This document shows positions 1 to 6,209 of a stretch of 17,829 nt of DNA, in pieces. The position numbers and the translations under genes are program-made. Within the stretch, counting starts at the first letter, position 1, and each line of letters begins with the position of its first letter. The stretch is from contig DAISGD010000064.1 of assembly GCA_036823295.1 (NCBI GenBank), positions 1 through 17,829 of the forward strand. The letters are read 5' to 3'. Below the pieces are notes generated by a model, which did not search any database, was not told the DNA's origin, and saw only the letters and a program-made list of their open reading frames with translations. This DNA is from UBA4742 sp002403895 (GTDB taxonomy: Bacteria; Actinomycetota; Acidimicrobiia; Acidimicrobiales; Acidimicrobilacustridaceae).

Positions 1-33
1 CAAGCCAACGTCACCATCATCGAGCGCTTGTAG
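1..33 (+). CDS. C-terminal tail of a thiolase (partial, cut by window start)
   Basis: Reading from base 1 gives QANVTIIERL followed by TAG. This is the characteristic end of the thiolase family (acetyl-CoA acyltransferases commonly end in ...NVTIIERL). The complete thiolase at 6210-7412 in this window ends in MAMIIERL. Only ten codons are inside the window, so the catalytic residues cannot be checked and the subtype (biosynthetic or beta-oxidation) is unknown. A strong inverted repeat follows at 76-110 and may end its transcript. Confidence 0.6.
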   Translation, partial: QANVTIIERL

Positions 34-75
34 CCACACGTTGACGCCGCACTAGAGGCGGTAGCTCTGAACTTT

Positions 76-110
76 GTGCACTGATGCACCTGGGGCGTGC
101 ACCAGTGCAC
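76..110. repeat. Inverted repeat built of paired GTGCAC units (terminator or operator)
   Basis: Two 14-base arms (76-89 and 97-110) are complementary at 13 of 14 positions around a 7-base loop. Each arm consists of two copies of the palindrome GTGCAC (one copy is ATGCAC) separated by 2 bases, at 76, 84, 97 and 105. A second small hairpin (ACCGAG / CTCGGT, 109-125) follows. It could be a thiolase terminator, although no T-run follows, or tandem operator sites for the next gene. The rest of 34-174 shows nothing else clear. Confidence 0.5.
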
Positions 111-174
111 CGAGAAACCCTCGGTTCGATTGGCGCTCGGGAACAGGAGCGGGTCGAGAGCGGTTGTACCGCAC

Positions 175-531
175 ATGCGCCTGATTCCATCCTCCGTGAC
201 CCGTCGCGGTTTCCAAGCCCTCAACCGGGTGGTGGAGCCGTTGGTGCGCGCCGGAGTGGGCAACCCCCTGCCCATGGGCATCGGCCCCGTCATCGTGGAG
301 ACCACCGGTCGGACGAGTGGGAAGCGTCGACGTGTTCCTCTGCTGGCCGCCCGGTTCTGCGACACCGTGGTCGTGTCGACCGTCCGCCCCAACTCGCAGT
401 GGCTGGCCAACCTTCACGCTGACCCCGATGGCCAGGTCTACCTCTATGGCCAGCAGCGTCCGGTGCAGGCCGAGCTTGGGTGGCTGAAGGATCTCCAGGT
501 CGCCCTGTTGCGCCTGGACCCTGCCGCCTGA
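175..531 (+). CDS. Nitroreductase/deazaflavin-dependent oxidoreductase family protein (DUF385-like)
   Basis: A 118-residue protein. Its central stretch TTGRTSGKRRRVPLL, followed by the segment around SQWLANLHADP, is the signature of the deazaflavin(F420)-dependent nitroreductase family typified by mycobacterial Ddn. Family members bind F420 in a split beta-barrel and reduce quinones or nitro compounds. I chose the ATG at 175 because the family normally starts near this helix; an in-frame ATG at 97 would add 26 residues with no family similarity and would lie inside the inverted repeat. No strong Shine-Dalgarno is seen. The C-terminus is short for the family (about 120-150 residues), ending soon after the beta-strand VYLYG. 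It sits among several predicted F420-dependent LLM proteins, which supports an F420-using organism. The substrate cannot be predicted. Confidence 0.72.
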   Translation: MRLIPSSVTRRGFQALNRVVEPLVRAGVGNPLPMGIGPVIVETTGRTSGKRRRVPLLAARFCDTVVVSTVRPNSQWLANLHADPDGQVYLYGQQRPVQAELGWLKDLQVALLRLDPAA

Positions 532-560
532 GAACCGAGTAGCTCGCCAGCGCGGCCCAG

Positions 561-598
561 AGCCTCGTTCTAGGCTTCGGGATCGGCGGGGCCCCGCC
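561..598. repeat. Intergenic palindromes, possible terminator
   Basis: AGCCT / AGGCT arms (561-576) around a 6-base loop are followed by a perfect loopless 14-bp palindrome GGCGGGGCCCCGCC (585-598). They lie between the stop at 531 and the VOC fragment at 626. They may end the upstream transcript, but there is no T-tract. Confidence 0.3.
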
Positions 599-625
599 TG
601 GCTATGCCCGCCTGAGGGGGGACGC

Positions 626-790
626 ATGCTCGAGGTGATGGAGCTCAGCGACCACGGGGTGATCTTGGAGCGCTTCGACGGGATGGACCAAGACGAGCTC
701 GGCATCTGGCAGACGCCCGGGGGCGATCGGGTGGCCTGGTTCAAGGACCCCGACGCCAACGTGCTCTCGCTCACCCAACCAGCGTCGTGA
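626..790 (+). pseudogene. C-terminal fragment of a VOC (glyoxalase/bleomycin resistance) protein
   Basis: This 54-codon frame ends in RVAWFKDPDANVLSLTQ, the typical last strand and C-terminus of single-domain VOC proteins, which are usually about 115-130 residues long. The preceding residues (DHGVILERFDG) match the segment just before it in the family. The N-terminal betaalpha-beta-beta-beta module and its metal ligands are absent: the same frame upstream is open but does not look like VOC sequence. There is nevertheless a strong Shine-Dalgarno (GAGGGGGG) at good spacing before the ATG, and the stop overlaps the next start by four bases (GTGA), so it may be translated and coupled to the downstream VOC gene. 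It is either a decayed gene or a half-size VOC module that works by dimerising. It is too short to appear as a full family member. Confidence 0.55.
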
Positions 791-1584
791 CCGGGCCGGT
801 CGAGTCGGTCTCGGCCGTCACGCTGGTGACGGCGGACATGACCGCGTCGGTCGCGTTCTACCAAGCCCTCGGCTTCCAGCTCCTCTACGGCGGTGAGGAT
901 GCGGAGTTCACCAGCTTCCGGGTAGGCCCGTCCTTCCTCAATCTGCAGCTCGACGTCACCTGGAAGCCTGGCCCGGCGGTCTGGGGACGCGTCATCTTCT
1001 GGGTCGACGACGTGGACGAGGCCTACATCAGGGCTCGCACGGCGGGACTCGCCCCGCCGGCAGCACCGAGCGACGCCCCCTGGGGCGAGCGGTTCTTCCA
1101 CATCCGTGACCCCGCGGGCCATGAGGTCAGCCTCGCCCGACCGCTGGCGGCGATGACCGGCGGGACCGCGGAGGCCGCGGCACGCGGACCGTTGGTAACC
1201 CCCGAGGTCACCTACACCGACGCGGTCGCGGGCATCACGTGGTTGACCGACATCTTGGGCCTCGTCGCCACGCTGGTCGTTCCCGATGAGGACGGCACGG
1301 TGATGCACGCTGAGCTCGAGTGGCGAGGCGGCTTCGTGTTCATCGGTTCCAAGGGTGATGCCGAGCCGTGGGAGCTCGGGCCGTCGACCGTGTGCCTGGC
1401 CGCCGACTCGGCCGTCGCCGTCGACGCCATCCATACTCGTGCCCAGGCTCACGGCGCCGATGTCGTGGTGGCGTTGGGGGATACGCCGTTCGGCAGCCAT
1501 CAGTTCGTGGTGCGCGACCCCGAGGGCAACCTGTGGATCGTGGGGACGTACGTGCCCGAGGTGCCCGACCCGGACGCCGGCTGA
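787..1584 (+). CDS. Two-domain VOC family protein (glyoxalase/extradiol dioxygenase fold)
   Basis: A 265-residue protein with two tandem VOC domains, about residues 6-118 and 136-255. Each has the family hallmarks: an opening strand plus helix (VTLVTADMTASVAFYQALGF; EVTYTDAVAGITWLTDILGL) and a closing hairpin with RDPxGxxxxx (HIRDPAGHEVSLARP; VVRDPEGNLWIVG). Members are glyoxalases, dioxygenases, epimerases or drug-binding proteins, and usually bind a divalent metal. The first domain keeps the Glu of its closing strand (E113), whereas the second has Trp there (W250), so the metal site may be incomplete. The reaction cannot be named. The GTG start overlaps the stop of the upstream VOC fragment by four bases, which suggests translational coupling. 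The second half resembles the AraC-linked PhnB-like VOC group, but that is only an impression. Confidence 0.85.
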   Translation: MTGPVESVSAVTLVTADMTASVAFYQALGFQLLYGGEDAEFTSFRVGPSFLNLQLDVTWKPGPAVWGRVIFWVDDVDEAYIRARTAGLAPPAAPSDAPWGERFFHIRDPAGHEVSLARPLAAMTGGTAEAAARGPLVTPEVTYTDAVAGITWLTDILGLVATLVVPDEDGTVMHAELEWRGGFVFIGSKGDAEPWELGPSTVCLAADSAVAVDAIHTRAQAHGADVVVALGDTPFGSHQFVVRDPEGNLWIVGTYVPEVPDPDAG

Positions 1585-1611
1585 CCCGGTGGTGTGTGCC
1601 AGCCTGGTCGA

Positions 1612-2181
1612 GTGCAGGACCTACCAACCGTTTCGTTCGCGTCGGCGGAGGAGTGGGCGGCCTGGCTCGACCAAGAGCACGACCTGTCGCCGGGGGTGTG
1701 GCTGCGTCTCGGCAAGAAGGGCGCCGCCACGGCGATCCTTCGCTACCCCGAGGCCTTGGACGTGGCTCTTCGCTACGGGTGGATCGATGGCCAGAAGGCC
1801 GCTCTCGACGAGCAGGCCTGGCTCCAGCGGTTCACCCCGAGGGGGCCCCGCAGCCGTTGGTCGCGGATCAACCGTGACAAGGCCAGCGCGCTGATTGAAC
1901 GGGGTGTGATGCAGCCCGCCGGCCTGCGCCAGGTCGAGTTGGCCCAGGCCGACGGGCGGTGGGACGCCGCCTACGCCGGACAGCGCACCGCCGAAGTGCC
2001 CGATGACCTGCAAGCCGCGCTCGACGCCGATCCTGAGGCGGCTGCCTTCTTCGCCTCGCTGACCGGCGCCAACCGCTACGCCATCCTCTACCGGGTGCAG
2101 GACGCCAAGCGCCCCGAGACGCGGGCCCGGCGCATCGAGCAGTACGTGGCCATGTGTCGGCAACACCGCACACTCCATTGA
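1612..2181 (+). CDS. YdeI/OmpD-associated (OmdA) family protein
   Basis: From GTG 1612 the product is 189 residues. It has the two parts of the YdeI/OmdA family: an N-terminal region with WLDQEHDLSPGVWLRLGKKG, ALDVALRYGWIDGQ and FTPRGPRSRWSRIN, and a C-terminal helical OmdA-like segment (AAFFASLTGANRYAIL ... RRIEQYVAM). Members are described as bacteriocin-protection or stress-related proteins, and the biochemical role is unsettled. An upstream in-frame GTG at 1594 would add six residues; neither start has a good Shine-Dalgarno, so the start is uncertain. It follows the VOC gene by 27 bases and may be co-transcribed with it. It converges on the LLM gene ending at 2197, with only 15 bases between and no visible terminator. 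Confidence 0.85.
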   Translation: MQDLPTVSFASAEEWAAWLDQEHDLSPGVWLRLGKKGAATAILRYPEALDVALRYGWIDGQKAALDEQAWLQRFTPRGPRSRWSRINRDKASALIERGVMQPAGLRQVELAQADGRWDAAYAGQRTAEVPDDLQAALDADPEAAAFFASLTGANRYAILYRVQDAKRPETRARRIEQYVAMCRQHRTLH

Positions 2182-2196
2182 CCACATCCGCCGATT

Positions 2197-3030
2197 TCAG
2201 GTGATGAGCTCGGCCCACCGATCGAGGATGGGCACGACGACATCGGCGCCGGCCGAGGGCACCCGGAACACGCATTCGGTGACGCCGATGGTGGCGAAAT
2301 GCTCGAGCTTGCCCGGATCGGGGATCGATCCGAACGGCACGATCTTGAGGGTCGACGGGTCCCGGCCGGCCTCGGCCACCACCCGCTGGAGTTCGGGGAT
2401 GGCTCTCGCCAGTCCGGCGCCGCCGATGGGGATCCACCCTTGGGCGTACTCCGCGATGTGGGCGAACAACTTCGGGCCCGGGCCACCGCCGATGAGCACG
2501 GGCACGGAGCCGGACACGGGCTTGGGCCACGACCAGCTCGGCTCGATGGTGACGTGCTCACCGCTGAACCCGGCCACGTCGTCGCGCCACAGCGCCTGCA
2601 TGGCGAGCACGTGCTCACGGCTGACCGCCCGCCGGTCGCTCATGGCCACGCCGTGGTTGGCCAGCTCGTCCTCGTTCCACCCGAAGCCCACGCCCAGCAC
2701 CGTGCGGCCTCCCGAGAGCAGGTCGAGGGTGGCGATGGCCTTGGCCGTGACGATCGGCTCGCGCTGGGCCGGTAGGGCGATTCCCGTGCCCAGCGTGATG
2801 CGTTCGGTCACGGCCGCCGCCGCGCCGAGGGCGACGAAGGGATCGAGCGTTCGCTTGTACTCCTCGGCCAGCTCGTCCTCACCGGTGGGCGGAGGGGTGT
2901 GCCGGCTCACCGGGATGTGGGTGTGCTCGGGCAGGTAGAGCGAGTCGAAGCCCCGGGTCTCGACCTCCCGGGCGAGGGTGACGATGTCCATCGACTGGTC
3001 GGTGGCGAAGATCGTGATCCCGTGGCGCAC
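2197..3030 (-). CDS. LLM class F420-dependent oxidoreductase (Rv2161c/TIGR03619-like)
   Basis: A 277-residue protein with the bacterial luciferase-like TIM-barrel pattern: an N-terminal strand (HGITIFATDQ), GFDSLYLPEHTHIP at 28-40, ATLDLLSGGRTVLGVGFGW at 100-118 and a phosphate-binding VLIGGG later in the chain. The PEHTHIP motif and the length place it with the Rv2161c/Rv3079c type of probable F420-dependent oxidoreductases, which transfer hydride between F420 and an unknown carbonyl or alkene substrate in the cytosol. The start is GTG 3030: a TAGCGT hexamer ends exactly six bases upstream and no Shine-Dalgarno exists, as expected for a leaderless transcript. It is divergent from the SDR at 3101 across 70 bp, so the two may be jointly regulated. 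The substrate is unknown. Confidence 0.88.
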   Translation of the reverse strand: MRHGITIFATDQSMDIVTLAREVETRGFDSLYLPEHTHIPVSRHTPPPTGEDELAEEYKRTLDPFVALGAAAAVTERITLGTGIALPAQREPIVTAKAIATLDLLSGGRTVLGVGFGWNEDELANHGVAMSDRRAVSREHVLAMQALWRDDVAGFSGEHVTIEPSWSWPKPVSGSVPVLIGGGPGPKLFAHIAEYAQGWIPIGGAGLARAIPELQRVVAEAGRDPSTLKIVPFGSIPDPGKLEHFATIGVTECVFRVPSAGADVVVPILDRWAELIT

Positions 3031-3036
3031 GCCGAG

Positions 3037-3042
3037 ACGCTA
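3037..3042 (-). promoter_or_regulatory. -10 element TAGCGT, leaderless promoter of the LLM gene
   Basis: TAGCGT lies 6 nt before the GTG at 3030 on the minus strand and fits TANNNT. With this spacing, transcription would begin at or next to the start codon. No -35 is obvious. Confidence 0.55.
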
Positions 3043-3063
3043 CCGCTCCCGGGCCTCTCGTTT

Positions 3064-3094
3064 TTGACGACCCGTCAGGTTTGCGTGCGATGAT
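3064..3094 (+). promoter_or_regulatory. Possible promoter of the SDR at 3101
   Basis: TTGACG (3064-3069) could be a -35, and GATGAT (3089-3094) lies 6 nt before ATG 3101 in the leaderless -10 position. The spacer is 19 nt and the -10 lacks the first T, so the support is moderate to weak. Confidence 0.3.
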
Positions 3095-3100
3095 CGGCCG

Positions 3101-4009
3101 ATGGGTATCTGTGACGGACGAGTCGTGATCGTGACCGGGGCGGGACGGGGAATCGGCCGCGGCCACGCCCTCGAGTTCGCCCGCCAGGGGGCAAAGGTCG
3201 TGGTCAACGACGTCGGCGCCGAGATCGACGGTAGCGGCGGCTCGACCGGGCCGGCCGGGGAGGTGGTCGAGGCCATCCGGGCCATGGGCGGCGAGGCGGT
3301 GGCCAACGGTGCCGACGTGGCCGACTGGGCGCAGGCCGAGGGGCTGGTGGCCACGGCCATCGATGCCTTCGGCCGCCTCGACGTGATGGTCAACAACGCC
3401 GGGTTCCTGCGCGACCGCATGCTGGCCAACTGCTCGGAAGAGGAGTGGGACGCCGTCATGCGCGTTCACCTCAAGGGCCACTTTGCCCCCACCCGCCACG
3501 CCGTCGCCCACTGGCGCGACCGCGCCAAGGCCGGCGAGGCGGTGGATGCCCGCATCATCAACACGAGCTCCGGCGCCGGTCTGATGGGCAGCGTGGGCCA
3601 GGGCAACTACTCCGCGGCCAAGGCCGGCATCGCTGCTCTCACCCTGGTCGAGTCGGCCGAGTTCGCCCGTTACGGGGTGACCGCCAACGCCATCGCCCCC
3701 GCCGCTCGCACCCGCATGACCGAGGAGGTGTTCGCCCAGACCATGGCCGCGCCCGAGGAGGGTTCGTTCGATGCCATGGCGCCGGAGAACGTGGCGCCGT
3801 TCGTGGTGTGGCTGGGCTCGGCCGACTCGGCCGATGTCACCGGTCGGGTGTTCGAGATCGAGGGCGGCAAGATCAGCGTGGCCGACGGATGGCAGCACGG
3901 GCCGATGTTCGACAAGGGCGCTCGGTGGGAGCCCGATGAGATCGGCGCCGTCGTGCGCGATCTGTTGCGCGAGGCGTCCGACCCGGCCCCGGTCTACGGC
4001 GCGTCCTGA
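3101..4009 (+). CDS. SDR family oxidoreductase, (3R)-hydroxyacyl-CoA dehydrogenase-like
   Basis: A 302-residue short-chain dehydrogenase. It shows the nucleotide-binding TGAGRGIG (12-19), an acidic D37 after the second strand (favouring NAD over NADP), NNAG (98-101), the catalytic Ser around 156-157 (NTSSGAG) and Y170-xxx-K174 in YSAAK. The long insert VGAEIDGSGGSTGPA after strand 2 and the extra C-terminal tail of about 40 residues match the dehydrogenase domain of peroxisomal multifunctional enzyme type 2 and its mycobacterial relatives. These oxidise (3R)-hydroxyacyl-CoA or steroid side-chain intermediates. No MaoC hydratase is adjacent. The ATG at 3101 has no Shine-Dalgarno and starts just upstream of the Rossmann strand. 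It diverges from the LLM at 2197-3030 and ends at a hairpin shared with the convergent threonine ammonia-lyase. Confidence 0.87.
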   Translation: MGICDGRVVIVTGAGRGIGRGHALEFARQGAKVVVNDVGAEIDGSGGSTGPAGEVVEAIRAMGGEAVANGADVADWAQAEGLVATAIDAFGRLDVMVNNAGFLRDRMLANCSEEEWDAVMRVHLKGHFAPTRHAVAHWRDRAKAGEAVDARIINTSSGAGLMGSVGQGNYSAAKAGIAALTLVESAEFARYGVTANAIAPAARTRMTEEVFAQTMAAPEEGSFDAMAPENVAPFVVWLGSADSADVTGRVFEIEGGKISVADGWQHGPMFDKGARWEPDEIGAVVRDLLREASDPAPVYGAS

Positions 4010-4024
4010 GCGACAGGCGCAGGA

Positions 4025-4047
4025 GTCCCCGAGTCGACGCCGGGGAC
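4025..4047. terminator. Hairpin between convergent genes
   Basis: GTCCCCG (4025-4031) pairs with CGGGGAC (4041-4047) across a 9-base loop containing GTCGAC. It sits in the 41-bp space between the SDR stop (4009) and the end of the minus-strand threonine ammonia-lyase (4051), where a bidirectional terminator is expected. There is no T-tract on either strand. Confidence 0.5.
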
Positions 4048-4050
4048 GGG

Positions 4051-5280
4051 TCAGGGAACGTCCTGGCCGACCGGATCGGCGGTGTAGCCCGCGTCGCGGA
4101 GGGCGGCGACGACCTGCTCGCGGTGGCGGTCGTCGCGTGTCTCGAGCGTGAACAGCACCTCTACCTCGCCGATCCCGACCTGCACGCCGGCGCGGTGGTG
4201 TTCGACGGCGAGAACGTTGATGCCGATCTCGGCGATCGTCTGGGTGACCCAGGCGAGCGCTCCCGGCCGGTCGGGCACGATCACCCGCAACCGCAAGTAT
4301 CGCCCCGCCGCCGACAGACCGTGCTCGACCAGGCGGATGAGCATCAACGGGTCCACGTTCCCGCCGGACAGGACCGCCACCGCCGGCGATGAGCCGGGAA
4401 CCTTGCCGGCCAGCAGCGCCGCTAATCCCACCGCTCCGGCGGGCTCGACCACGGCCTTGGCCCGTTCCAGCAACAGAATGAGAGCGCGGCCGATCTCCTC
4501 GTCGGTCACCGTGACCACCTCATCGACGAACGTCGTCACGTGGGCCAACGTCAGCGCCGAGGGGCATTTGAGGGCGATGCCGTCGGCGATGGTGCGCACT
4601 TCGCCCAGCGTCACCGGCTCACCCGCGGCCAGCGAGGCGACCATGGAGGCCGCCCCCTCGGCCTCCACGCCGATCACCCGCACGCCGGGACGCTCGGCCG
4701 CCAGCGCCACGGCCACGCCAGAGATGAGGCCGCCGCCTCCCACCGGGACCACCACCGTGTCGGCGACCCCCATTTCCTCGGCCAGCTCGAGGCCGAGCGT
4801 GCCTTGACCGGCGATCACCAACCGGTCGTCGAAGGGCGGGACGAGGTGCCCCCCGGTCTCCTCCGCGTAGCGCCCGGCGGCGGTGATGGCGTCTTCGACC
4901 GTCTCACCCGTCAGGCGGACGTCGGCGCCGTAGGCCCGAGTGGCCTCCACCTTGGGCAGCGGCGTCCCGGTCGGCATGAACACCACCGACGGCCGTCCCA
5001 GAAGCGCCGAGGCGAGGGCCACCCCTTGGGCGTGATTGCCCGCCGAGGCGGCTACCACGGCAACGCCGTCGTCGGGGAGCGAGGCGATGTGGTGATGTGC
5101 GCCACGGATCTTGAATGATCCGGTGCGCTGACGGAACTCCGGCTTGAAGCTGACGGTACGGCCGCAGATGGCGGAGATGTTCGTGCTCGGTTCCACCGGA
5201 GTCGGGCGCAGCACCCCGCGCAGTCCCTCACGCGCCGAGCGGATCTCGTCGATGCCAACGAGCTCGGTCGGTGTCCCCAC
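4051..5280 (-). CDS. ilvA: Threonine ammonia-lyase (threonine dehydratase) with C-terminal ACT domain
   Basis: A 409-residue PLP enzyme of fold type II that deaminates threonine (and usually serine) to 2-oxobutyrate, the first step of isoleucine synthesis. It has the PLP-binding lysine K57 in RTGSFKIRGA, the substrate loop AASAGNHAQG (78-86), the phosphate-binding PVGGGGLISG (179-188) and SGGN (305-308). An ACT domain (about 329-400, LRVIVPDRPGALAWV) can bind an amino-acid effector. The length and single ACT domain fit the medium form (TIGR01127), found as both biosynthetic and catabolic enzymes, so the symbol is by similarity only. The start is GTG 5280, with TACCCT six bases upstream and no Shine-Dalgarno. 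The open frame runs farther upstream but overlaps the SDR gene and has no family similarity. Its 3' end faces the SDR at 3101-4009. Confidence 0.93.
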   Translation of the reverse strand: MGTPTELVGIDEIRSAREGLRGVLRPTPVEPSTNISAICGRTVSFKPEFRQRTGSFKIRGAHHHIASLPDDGVAVVAASAGNHAQGVALASALLGRPSVVFMPTGTPLPKVEATRAYGADVRLTGETVEDAITAAGRYAEETGGHLVPPFDDRLVIAGQGTLGLELAEEMGVADTVVVPVGGGGLISGVAVALAAERPGVRVIGVEAEGAASMVASLAAGEPVTLGEVRTIADGIALKCPSALTLAHVTTFVDEVVTVTDEEIGRALILLLERAKAVVEPAGAVGLAALLAGKVPGSSPAVAVLSGGNVDPLMLIRLVEHGLSAAGRYLRLRVIVPDRPGALAWVTQTIAEIGINVLAVEHHRAGVQVGIGEVEVLFTLETRDDRHREQVVAALRDAGYTADPVGQDVP

Positions 5281-5286
5281 GAGGCG

Positions 5287-5292
5287 AGGGTA
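5287..5292 (-). promoter_or_regulatory. -10 element TACCCT, leaderless promoter of ilvA
   Basis: TACCCT lies 6 nt before GTG 5280 on the minus strand, in the 44-bp gap after the upstream SDR. It suggests that ilvA has its own promoter even though it follows the SDR on the same strand. Confidence 0.5.
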
Positions 5293-5324
5293 GTGGTGCC
5301 GTCCAACCGAGCGCGGACGACGGC

Positions 5325-6092
5325 TCACCGCACCCAGCGGCGGAACCCGGCTTCGGTGTTGATGGTCTGCCCCGTGACTAACGCCGAGTCCGCACTGACG
5401 AGCCAGGCGACGACGTCGGCCACCTCCTCGGGCCTCGTCCATCGCCCGCGGGGAAGTGCCCGCCCCACTTGGTCGGCCAGCTCGGGAGTCGCCCACCCCG
5501 TGTCCACCGGCCCCGGGTTCACCGCGTTGACCGTGATGCCTTGCTCGATGAGCGCGTCGGACAGGGACAGGGTCATCTGCTGGATCGCCCCCTTCGTCAC
5601 GGCGTAGGGAAGTTCGGACGCCATCGGGGCCAGATGCTGACCCGACGTGAACAGAAGCACTCGCCCCGACCCCGCCGGCGTGTGGCGGGCGGCGAAGGCC
5701 TGGACGAGCAGGATCGAGGCCCGGACGTTCACCGCCCACGAGGCATCCAGCTCGTCGGCCGTGGTCTCGGCCAGGTTGGCTGTCGAGCTCCGGGCGTGGT
5801 TGGCGATGAGCACGTCGAGCGGCCCCACCAGGTGGATGGCCAGGTCCACCACCTCGGCGGGCACGGCCGGCAGGGCCAGGTCACCCTCGAGGTAGTGGAA
5901 CGTCCCGAGGGCTTCGAGCTCGGCCGTCACCTCGTCGACCGGATCGCCGCCCCACGGCTTTCCCGTGTCGTGGGCACTCCACCCGTGGCCCACCACGGCG
6001 ACGCCATCGGCCAACAGCCGCCGGCAGATGGCGAACCCGATGCCGGCGCGGCGGCTGACACCGGTCACCAGCGCGGTGCGGGGAGAGGTCAT
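5325..6092 (-). CDS. SDR family oxidoreductase (3-ketoacyl reductase-like, divergent motifs)
   Basis: A 255-residue short-chain dehydrogenase. The cofactor loop is an extended variant, TGVSRRAGIG (10-19), followed after strand 2 by an insertion rich in Gly and Trp (HGWSAHDTGKPWGGD). The catalytic set is S150, Y163 and K167 (PYAVTK), and the C-terminus has the usual VTGQTINTEAGF. The structural NNAG motif is replaced by NHAR (98-101), which is unusual. An NADP-dependent ketone reductase role is plausible, but the substrate is unknown. The ATG at 6092 is supported by TAACGT six bases upstream and lacks a Shine-Dalgarno. It lies downstream of the thiolase on the same strand, separated by 117 bp holding a hairpin, and 44 bp before ilvA. 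Confidence 0.85.
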   Translation of the reverse strand: MTSPRTALVTGVSRRAGIGFAICRRLLADGVAVVGHGWSAHDTGKPWGGDPVDEVTAELEALGTFHYLEGDLALPAVPAEVVDLAIHLVGPLDVLIANHARSSTANLAETTADELDASWAVNVRASILLVQAFAARHTPAGSGRVLLFTSGQHLAPMASELPYAVTKGAIQQMTLSLSDALIEQGITVNAVNPGPVDTGWATPELADQVGRALPRGRWTRPEEVADVVAWLVSADSALVTGQTINTEAGFRRWVR

Positions 6093-6098
6093 GGCCCC

Positions 6099-6104
6099 AC
6101 GTTA
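6099..6104 (-). promoter_or_regulatory. -10 element TAACGT, leaderless promoter of the SDR
   Basis: TAACGT lies exactly 6 nt before ATG 6092 on the minus strand and matches TANNNT. No ribosome binding site is present. Confidence 0.55.
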
Positions 6105-6151
6105 CGACGACCGGTTTGGTCGGGCGGGGCCGATCTTGATCGGGAACGCGA

Positions 6152-6177
6152 CGGTGCCCCCTCCATCGGGGGCACCG
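6152..6177 (-). terminator. GC-rich hairpin after the thiolase gene
   Basis: CGGTGCCCCC (6152-6161) and GGGGGCACCG (6168-6177) form a perfect 10-bp stem with a 6-base loop, 32 bases past the thiolase stop on the minus strand. There is no U-run. It probably separates the thiolase transcript from the downstream SDR, which has its own promoter. Confidence 0.55.
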
Positions 6178-6209
6178 AGGACCGACGATGTCGAGTGAAG
6201 CGGAACGAG

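Noticed and set aside
52..1500. Long minus-strand open frame of 482 codons
   Set aside because: It is antisense to the F420-type protein, the VOC fragment and the VOC gene. Its translation is low-complexity Arg/Gly/His-rich with no recognisable domain, as is typical of shadow frames in high-GC DNA.
5281..5739. N-terminal extension of the threonine ammonia-lyase frame
   Set aside because: It overlaps the SDR gene on the same strand, has no family similarity, and the GTG at 5280 has a well-placed -10 element.
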